A stretch of DNA of 64,000 nucleotides. It comes from Melanopsichium pennsylvanicum (Eukaryota; Basidiomycota; Ustilaginomycetes; Ustilaginales). The notes under the pieces were generated by a model. It ran no database searches. It saw only the letters and a list, made by a program, of their open reading frames with translations, and was not told the origin of the DNA. This document shows, piece after piece, positions 53,683-61,298 of this stretch. The DNA is taken from positions 434,001 through 498,000 of the forward strand of contig OAPG01000009.1 of assembly GCA_900208305.1 (NCBI GenBank), given 5' to 3'. The translations under genes and the position numbers were made by a program. Each line of letters opens with the position of its first letter. The stretch's first letter is position 1.

Positions 53683-56600
53683 ATGAGCGACCTGCGCATC
53701 CATGCGGCGCTCTCGCCACGGGTAGCTGTTCTCAGTAGTCCTGATGTCGATCGCGTCGTGCAGCTCAATGGTATTCCTGATCTCTCGACCCTCTTGAGAC
53801 CGTTCGAGTCTTCAGTCGAGCGTCTTTCGGTCCGCACTTCCCTGCTGGAAACACGATTCTGCGACCGTTTTCCCCTTCGCTTCGACTCCTACTCGTTGTT
53901 TAACCCCGATGCTGTGCATGCTATCAGCTTATCTAGCTCCCAGCATCTACCTAGACCGTCGACAATAGGTCATTTCAACGAAGAGCTGCTAGACCGAGTC
54001 AACCATCTGATCGCGACAAATATCAAAAAGTGGGATGCTCAGGTCGCAAGGCCAGTAGCTTTTGCAGAGAGCATTCATCCGCCAAAGGATACGAGGGACG
54101 AGGACGAAGATGGTGATACGAAGAGCAGCGATGTCTTGGACGAGACACTAGCACAGTTACAACGAGGCTCACTCGAAGAGACTGCGCCATGGTTTGTCGC
54201 GGTTCAGCAACTCGTATTTGGACAGAGAGGCATCGCCAAGCACGAATCTTTCGGCCATCCAGTAGCCATCCTTCTTGCAGTCTCTTCAGCGTCTGCCGAC
54301 CCGATGAATGATTTTGCCAAGCTGTACGAGGCCACAACGCAGTCGTCACCCTTCCCAGCTCATCCTTACATCAACCCCGATACGCTGAGATACTACGTGC
54401 TCATTCACGACGTACGCACATCCGGTTCGGATCTTGCAAGCTCGAAAGAGATTCTCGAGCAAGTCAAAAAGACGTACGGTCTCCATTGCTGCTTGTTGGC
54501 TATTAACAGTGCCTCTGACGACCGCTCCGCGCCAGCCGCAGAGTTGGCCGCCCTATGGAAGCCTCACCTGCCATCTCTGCCGACTTCGCCTGCTTTGACG
54601 AGTCCGACACCTGATGCCGCTCCATCCGACGTGGCTACATTGCTGGACGCCGAGGATGTGAAGCGCATCAAGGGCTTCATTCGCGAGCTCACGGCTCAGT
54701 CGATCGTGCCGTTCATGGAGCGATACGTGCAGCACATGGGCGAACATCTTGCCAATTCCCGAAAAGGATTGACCAACAGGCTTTTCGGTGCCTCACGCAA
54801 GCTCTTTGGCGGTGTAGCAAGCGTCAGCGGATCAGGTGACAAGAGCGGCTCCTCAACCCCAGGTGGCCTGGCCACAACGGGAGGGTATGATCCGCAGAAC
54901 GACTTTTACCCGTTCTCGTCCATTGAAGCGCAGACACGACGATTGGCAGATTTTGCCTTCACTATACGAGACTACAAGTTGGCGGCATCCATGTACGATT
55001 TGGGTCGCAAAGACTTTGTTGGCGATAAAGCCTATCGACACGCAGCGGGCGCCACGGAGATGTTTGGCCTGTCACACCTGATGATCATGTACACCTCTCG
55101 AAGTGCGCCCATTGATGTCGACAGCTACTTGGCACAGGCCTGCCATGATTATGCGCTGCGCTCGCCTGCTCGAAGCAATGCTCCTATGGCGGACGAGAAT
55201 TATGCTCTCCGGGCAACTCTACTTTACTACGAAGCGTACAGAATGTTGGGCTACTTGCGACCTGCACCGGCTGGATTGCTACGCATGTCTGTGAAATCGG
55301 ACGAGGTCTTGGCTCCTCTGCTACTGGAGCAAGCAGCGCTCGCGTGTCTTCAGTTGAAGCCGAGACCAGCCTTACGAAAATACGCACTACACCTTGTCAC
55401 GGCAGCACACAAGTTCCAGGCATGCGGTCAGAAGATCCTTTCGCTGCGGTGCTACGCTCAAGCCGCCGTCGTGTATCGCCAGAAAGGCTGGGCACTTATC
55501 GAAAATCACATCGAGCACGAGCTCGGGATGCAGGCTTACAATGAAGGCGATTCGGATGCTGCTCTGGTCCATCTGATCAAACTTGTTCGGCCAAGCGCCA
55601 ACTCAACAATTGAGCACGAAGGGTTTTTGAGAGATGTACAGACTGCGTACAAGTACTCGTCGTCACCTGATGCGGAAACCAAGACCCTATCTCTGCCCTT
55701 TCCCCTCTTCGACACAGCAAGTGCGAGTCTGCTCTTCGTTCCGGAGTCAAGTGCGTCGGCGACGTCTACCATCAACGAAGAGGTGTGGGAGAAGCTCGGA
55801 CAGGATCTGGTGGATCATGGTTTGGGAGACAGAACCATGGCCGATGGGTCAAAGAAGCGACGCAAAAGACCGACAAGTCATACATCTACGCAAGCTAGGC
55901 AAGTGCCCATCAATCAGACCTTCTGGCTAGATGTCGAGGTGCGCAATCCACTCGGTGTCGAGCTTACTATCGTCGATATTCGTCCGATCTTAAAGATCGA
56001 CACCCTTGATACCGCTGAAGAGCTCGACAGAGACGACGTTGAAACAGGGGAGGTTCAAAAACTCACTCTCGGTCCCTTGCAACGTCGTCGAGTCAGGATA
56101 CCTGTTCGCGTCAAAAAGCAAGCCAAAAGCCTGCGCGTGGCCAGCGTGTACTTTCGCCTTGCCGAAACAGTCCACTTGATTCAACACATGGAGAAGAAGG
56201 GCAAGCGACTCAACAGCACCAAACAACAGCGAACCTCGATCACATACGGCGCAGATCTAAGCCTGGTTATTTCGGTACACGGTGCTCGACCGACGCTCAC
56301 AGCCAAGATTGTCGATCCGCCACAGCACATGTTGTTGGGCGAGCAATTAAACTTGAAAGTGATGCTCAAGAATCAAGGCAATTCGACGATCCAAGATGTG
56401 AGGGCGCTTTGCGATCGGCCTGAAATGGCCACTTTTGATAATTGCCAAGTTTTAGGCATTGACTCTGGCGATATCACCATGTCGAACGATCTTGGACCTA
56501 GTGTACCTCAAACGGTTTTGAACACCGACAACGCTAAGCTTGAACCAGGAGAGGAAGTTCAAGTCAATCTCACCATTCGGCCCGTTCGAACCGGAATTGT

Positions 56601-57945
56601 ATCGCTTGCGTGGCTCCTTGCGTTTTGTTCGGACGATGATGACAATGAAACGTATCTCTCGCGCATGGCGTTTTCGACAAGCGTTGCATCTGCTCTTCAT
56701 ATCAGTGTGGAGACAAGCCCATCGCGAAACACAGATTGTACGCACGATGTGGTGATCGAAGCGAAGAATCAGCTCGTTCATCAAGAGGTGCGGTTGGATT
56801 CGTTGTCGGTGCTCAGTCCGGTTTGGAAGATCGATGATGATGATTCTGCCCCTACAAATGCTGGTCGTGATATTCAGGGGAATGGGACCGGGATGGTGCT
56901 GATTGCGCCTTTGCAGACTTGGAGAGGTAGATTCCGGATCAAATCAGTTGCAAAGCAAATAGAGATGACGAAAGTGATGGAAGAGTGGACTGCAACCAAG
57001 TTACAAGATCTTCTTTTAAGTCGCGATATCAAGCGTCCACCCGCACCTGATTCTGAGTTGCACACGTCGATGCAACGTTGTACATCATCTAATACCAAGG
57101 CTGCTACGTCAGGGATGACGTTGGCATTGCATCGAGAAGGGCGCAAGCAATGGCGACAGAGAAGCGTAGCGTTGATGTTGCCTGCAATGACAGCGCGTGA
57201 TCGAACCTCGGCGTTCACGTTGTGGGAGTCTCGGGATCTAGATGTGATGGTACAGTTTAGCGTTGAATCAGATCATAATCATCATGCTCAGCACAAGGGT
57301 GGTTCTCAAGAAAGGAGGACAGGTTGGGTCCAAGTATTCGGGTTGCAACCAGGACCACTCTGCAGTCAGATCCGAGCTCTAACGCATCCACAACTCAACG
57401 GCTTGGACAAGGCTGCTGATGGTGGTCAGGTTCGTAGCTTGTATGCCGAGACGATCAAGGAGAAAGCGAGTGTTTTGCAAAACATTGTATCGTCTCGATT
57501 GGGAATGGATCAAAATCCAACCTTGGTATTTGTCCAACAGGTTGTGACTGCCAGTGGTGGTGGTGGTGGAGGTTGGAAGGATAAGGATGGGATGATTGAA
57601 AAGAAGTTCAGATGGGTAGTGAGGAATTTTTCAGATCGATACACGGTCAAAGTCGAGATCCAATTATTGCCGGACATAGATCAAGGCGGTGGTGGTGAAT
57701 GGCTTGGGAGAAACACGCTGAGATGTAAGCTCCAAGCTGGAGAGATCAAAGAATTGATTGCGATGAGACGTGGCGATGAGGAAGAGAATGGCGAAAGCGC
57801 TGTATTATCACCACGATTCGATGTTGTGACTGAATCATATCTTCCCATCACCACCACCAACCTTCTTGATGCTGGTGGTGATGGTGAGGAGGAGGAGGCG
57901 AGCATGGAGATGGAGATGGTCGCACGATATGTTGAGCACTACTGA
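53683..57945 (+). CDS. TRAPP complex subunit TRAPPC8/Trs85
   Basis: A TRAPPIII subunit that directs the Rab GEF to autophagic and early secretory membranes. The ATG at 53683 gives 1420 residues. Family features: an N-terminal block near 140-280 (APWFVAVQQLVFGQRGIAKHESFGHPVA region, then the LRYYVLIHDVR block), FIRELTAQSIVPFMERYVQHM near 325, RKGLTNRLFGASRKLFGG, and the conserved NDFYPFSSIEAQTRRLADFAF followed by YKLAASMYDLGRKDFVGDKAYRHAAGATEM, which introduces the TPR-like helical part. From about 740 on, beta-rich segments resemble the Ig-like C-terminal half of metazoan TRAPPC8 and are longer than in yeast Trs85. There is a low-complexity insertion near 355-370 and 815-835. No intron. The call is firm; the length is nearer to animal than to budding-yeast proteins. 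Confidence 0.88.
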   Translation: MSDLRIHAALSPRVAVLSSPDVDRVVQLNGIPDLSTLLRPFESSVERLSVRTSLLETRFCDRFPLRFDSYSLFNPDAVHAISLSSSQHLPRPSTIGHFNEELLDRVNHLIATNIKKWDAQVARPVAFAESIHPPKDTRDEDEDGDTKSSDVLDETLAQLQRGSLEETAPWFVAVQQLVFGQRGIAKHESFGHPVAILLAVSSASADPMNDFAKLYEATTQSSPFPAHPYINPDTLRYYVLIHDVRTSGSDLASSKEILEQVKKTYGLHCCLLAINSASDDRSAPAAELAALWKPHLPSLPTSPALTSPTPDAAPSDVATLLDAEDVKRIKGFIRELTAQSIVPFMERYVQHMGEHLANSRKGLTNRLFGASRKLFGGVASVSGSGDKSGSSTPGGLATTGGYDPQNDFYPFSSIEAQTRRLADFAFTIRDYKLAASMYDLGRKDFVGDKAYRHAAGATEMFGLSHLMIMYTSRSAPIDVDSYLAQACHDYALRSPARSNAPMADENYALRATLLYYEAYRMLGYLRPAPAGLLRMSVKSDEVLAPLLLEQAALACLQLKPRPALRKYALHLVTAAHKFQACGQKILSLRCYAQAAVVYRQKGWALIENHIEHELGMQAYNEGDSDAALVHLIKLVRPSANSTIEHEGFLRDVQTAYKYSSSPDAETKTLSLPFPLFDTASASLLFVPESSASATSTINEEVWEKLGQDLVDHGLGDRTMADGSKKRRKRPTSHTSTQARQVPINQTFWLDVEVRNPLGVELTIVDIRPILKIDTLDTAEELDRDDVETGEVQKLTLGPLQRRRVRIPVRVKKQAKSLRVASVYFRLAETVHLIQHMEKKGKRLNSTKQQRTSITYGADLSLVISVHGARPTLTAKIVDPPQHMLLGEQLNLKVMLKNQGNSTIQDVRALCDRPEMATFDNCQVLGIDSGDITMSNDLGPSVPQTVLNTDNAKLEPGEEVQVNLTIRPVRTGIVSLAWLLAFCSDDDDNETYLSRMAFSTSVASALHISVETSPSRNTDCTHDVVIEAKNQLVHQEVRLDSLSVLSPVWKIDDDDSAPTNAGRDIQGNGTGMVLIAPLQTWRGRFRIKSVAKQIEMTKVMEEWTATKLQDLLLSRDIKRPPAPDSELHTSMQRCTSSNTKAATSGMTLALHREGRKQWRQRSVALMLPAMTARDRTSAFTLWESRDLDVMVQFSVESDHNHHAQHKGGSQERRTGWVQVFGLQPGPLCSQIRALTHPQLNGLDKAADGGQVRSLYAETIKEKASVLQNIVSSRLGMDQNPTLVFVQQVVTASGGGGGGWKDKDGMIEKKFRWVVRNFSDRYTVKVEIQLLPDIDQGGGGEWLGRNTLRCKLQAGEIKELIAMRRGDEEENGESAVLSPRFDVVTESYLPITTTNLLDAGGDGEEEEASMEMEMVARYVEHY

Positions 57946-58803
57946 GTGTAATAAATAAATAAAAATTGCATCCAATTTGATGTGCAGCAATCCAACCTGG
58001 GGGTTTTATCGGAAGCAAAACTTATACAACAGAGATCTGTTTACGTCCATGCTGAAAGGCACAGTAATTATGATGTGGGACTGTATCATAAAGAAAAGTA
58101 CTGAGATGTATGTCTGTATGGAGCTGCGTCCTAAGTATGTAGTCAACATGCGGAGCGAACACCAAAACAGGAGGAGAGTAGTGTAACAAGGAGAGAGGCC
58201 ATGGTGGAAGGAAATTTCTCCGTGTTCTCGATGTCACTGTCTGAAGTTTTTCTCTTGTTCAACACGCCACCAATTGAAATAATTGACGTTAGCGATGCGA
58301 ACCGATGATGTTTCATATCAGATCTGTGCCAAGGCATATTTCATGGATCTGTTGAGAGAGGCAACCAACAACGGTGGTGGGTTACCCGGTTGAGTGAGTG
58401 AGGATGCGCAGTAGAGGGGAACCAAGGCAACCGGTGGGGATTGGCTATTTCAGTGTCCATCGTGGGAACAAATGATTATGACAGTGCAACCCATATCCCT
58501 TTTAGGGTAAAACTCAATTGGGTTGTCGGAAGGCTGGGTGGGTTGGTGTGATTGTTGCCTTAGGCTTCGGTAACAGACTCAGGAAGGATAACAGGGAGAG
58601 TGCTGCCAGAGCCACGATCAAAGAGCTGGCAAAGCCTGTAAGTGGGATAATATCGAAAGCCCTCCGGCCACAGTCAATATATAAGCGCCGCTAAACAAGC
58701 TTTTTCGTCTATCGGTGTCGCAAAATTATCACCTCATATCGCCCTCCTTCAGTGTCACAGAGTAGTCACTTCGTACCTCCCTTCCCTGGAACTTTGTACA
58801 GAA
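57946..58803. other. Promoter region of the secreted protein gene
   Basis: This is 858 bp between TRAPPC8 and the secreted orphan. A TATA box lies at 58678-58685 (own entry). Otherwise no repeat or coding frame stands out. Confidence 0.55.
58678..58685 (+). promoter_or_regulatory. TATA box upstream of secreted orphan
   Basis: CAATATATAAGCGCC contains TATATAAG, 119 bp before the ATG at 58804. A clear TATA box is rare among the genes of this window and fits an inducible promoter. Confidence 0.5.
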
Positions 58804-59622
58804 ATGACCGGGACCTATCGTCTTGTTCTTATTCTGATGGTGCTGGCATTCTCGAGAGTCTGCTATGCAATGGACGACATCTGGGAGCAGCTCGGAGATC
58901 TACCCAAAGTCACTAACGAGTTTTGGAGGGATGGATTTGAAGAGGCACAGCACTCCACCGGCGATACTTCAGCTCACTTCTATGGTCAGCATCCAGGGAC
59001 TAGTTCTCTCGCTTCTGTGCCTTATGGTACAAGTCGTCACCCTTCATCAAGCCTTGCAGATCAACTTGCGCCGATTGCTGGAAGCCCTTGGCAGCCCTTC
59101 CCAGCGGGTGACCCCTTCATTGGCTTGGATACCGCTACGGGCCTACCAAAACCACCTGAACCCCTGACCGAAGAGGAGCGTACCTATATACTTGGTGCAA
59201 TTGCACATGCAAGCGATGAGCATCACGGCATCGGGGCTGTTGCAATGTATTCAACGCCTCATCCCTTCCGGAAGCAAATGACGCAACAGCTTGCCACTGA
59301 AGTATTGGGATCGACCGCCGCGTTTCTGTCTCGTCATTCGCCTGGCATTTATCTTGCTAAGAGTAGAAAGCGTCAACAATATCTGCTAAGCCATGGAGGT
59401 TTTGATCTGAAAGAGGATCACGAATATCGCTTACACGTTTGGAAGCGTTTTGCTGTACAGAACACGCCCAGCTCCTTCTTTCAGTATGTTGGAATGATCG
59501 AGACTGCTAACCGTGCCGCAGATGTCCGTCGTGGATTGCGCAGATTCAGTATGCCACGAAGCATCGCGGTTACTGGCAAAGATTCGGTCTATAGCCCTTA
59601 TTCTCTATTCGCGTTTGGATGA
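58804..59622 (+). CDS. Small secreted protein, candidate effector
   Basis: 272 residues with a classical signal peptide (MTGTYRLVLILMVLAFSRVC, cleavage probably after VCYA) and no further membrane segment or GPI signal. The predicted mature part of about 250 residues contains no cysteine. It has an acidic, Gly/Ser/His-rich first half (DIWEQLGDLPKVTNEFW onward) and a basic, more ordered second half (EERTYILGAIAHASDEHHG, then FRKQMTQQLATEVLG and basic RRGLRRFSMPRS near the end). I recognise no enzyme or known effector family. Small size, signal peptide, orphan sequence and a TATA-driven promoter are the usual marks of smut effectors, but secretion and a role in infection are inference. Upstream is TRAPPC8 and downstream the GATA factor; neither suggests a cluster. 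No intron. Confidence 0.78.
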   Translation: MTGTYRLVLILMVLAFSRVCYAMDDIWEQLGDLPKVTNEFWRDGFEEAQHSTGDTSAHFYGQHPGTSSLASVPYGTSRHPSSSLADQLAPIAGSPWQPFPAGDPFIGLDTATGLPKPPEPLTEEERTYILGAIAHASDEHHGIGAVAMYSTPHPFRKQMTQQLATEVLGSTAAFLSRHSPGIYLAKSRKRQQYLLSHGGFDLKEDHEYRLHVWKRFAVQNTPSSFFQYVGMIETANRAADVRRGLRRFSMPRSIAVTGKDSVYSPYSLFAFG

Positions 59623-61298
59623 TGTTTCCACCATGCAAATGCAGTAATGAGAGCGACGGCCATGTCGATGTGAGCCTACAGCTTAGCAGGCATGGACAGA
59701 GTGTGAGATCTGGCCTTCTTGGCTTCTTACAGTAAATGATGCCAGTCCGCTCTCTTGTCCGGCACATCTAAGCAGTGCGTTGCTTGCAGCGGAGAACCAA
59801 AAGAGACCAGGCGGACAAACGGTCAGACAGTTGGACAGACGGTCGAACTCTTCGCTTCGCCCAAATTCCACCCCACGCGATGTGATTTTTAATTTTTGAT
59901 TTTTTTTTTTTTTGCTCTTGCGAGTTGCCTGCATTGAAAAGCACAGACTGAGGACCTGCGTATAGGCTGGCTGTGATCAGGCACTCTTTCGCTAAGCTGT
60001 TCTCTGCAGTCAAGCTGCGGAAATGCATCACGCCCACTTTACCCTTTACAGTCGTTTTTGCGGTTTTGTGCCTGTGATTTCCGCAAAATACCAAAACTGC
60101 ACCTCTTTCCCGCTGTACCTGTACCTGCACGTTTTTGTGTCTCAGGGTCGACCTGGTACTGTATCTCTTCGGCTTGGACCGACTGACTGACTCGGTGCAT
60201 CCTCTGAATGGTCTTGCTCAATTTCCGCGCCTCGCCTCGGCTTTTTTTGGTTTCGCATTCCCTGTCGAGTTTTTGACCGCTCCCAAAGCCAGCTCAACCC
60301 CACGGCGACCAGACGCGCTCCAGATTTTTTTTTTCTTCTCTTTCTTTTTCTTTCTCTTTTCCGTTTTCTCTCTGTCTTTCTGGTCTGCACGCCGTTTCGG
60401 GACAGCTTCTCATTTGGTTTGCGAGCTCACCTGCATACAAAACAGTTCACTGCAACCCTCTCTGTACTCGTGACCAGGCGGGAGCATCACCAAGTGCCAC
60501 TACCACCATCTATTCTCTTCTCATCTTTCCTTACCCACCAACAAGTGGCCCTGGCTGCATAAAATCACACCATACTGAGCCAGCAGCTCCAATCACTCTG
60601 TTGTTGCTGTTTCTGTTGTGAGTGGTGTGGGAGGAAGTCCACGCCGTTGACGCTACACAGGCAAAGCTGCAACACTCACACTGTGACCAGCGCGCGGCAG
60701 TTCCGCGACTCTAGCTTGGACAACGGCGGTGCCGTTGCAGTAGACGACAAACGCAGACTGGAGCTTCGAAAAGAGTTGCCGTGTTCCCCACGGCCCTCCT
60801 TCTCAGCAGCATTAACCTAAACTCAAACTCTAACTCATTAGCTTACAACACACTGTCTCGGCCCATCCGTTGCGTTTCATCGTGGCGACATCGCAGCCTC
60901 AGGCAAGTGCGTCCATCACTTGTCACGCCTTGAGCTCAGTCTCTGAAATCACGCTCGAGTAGATTGTCTAGACACGAACCATCTCGGCATTTTCAAACAG
61001 TTGGCACTAGCCTTCAGTACACCGACCGTACAAAGTCAGCTACATTTTCTCGAGATCCAGTCACACAAAGGCGCTCTACTAGGCCACGAGCTCGATCAGC
61101 TTCCGACACAGCCCGCAGACCATCCCCCTACATCTCACAAGACAGCCTCATCTCAGGTGATCTCCGCGAGCCAATCGGTCACATCCGTTCCACTTGTTCA
61201 TCCAGCACTCCTGCACCCTCGACATAGTACCATCCATCACACTGTGACTGCTGTCGCAGACAAGTCGGGTCTGACGGCGTCTAGGTAAACGCGCAATC
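59623..61298. other. Long upstream region and leader of the GATA factor
   Basis: This is 1.68 kb between two plus-strand genes. It has TACAGTAAAT within TTACAGTAAATGA (59727 onward), T tracts at 59897-59913, and a pyrimidine tract at about 60326-60385 that is almost free of purines. No gene is supported on either strand. Confidence 0.55.
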
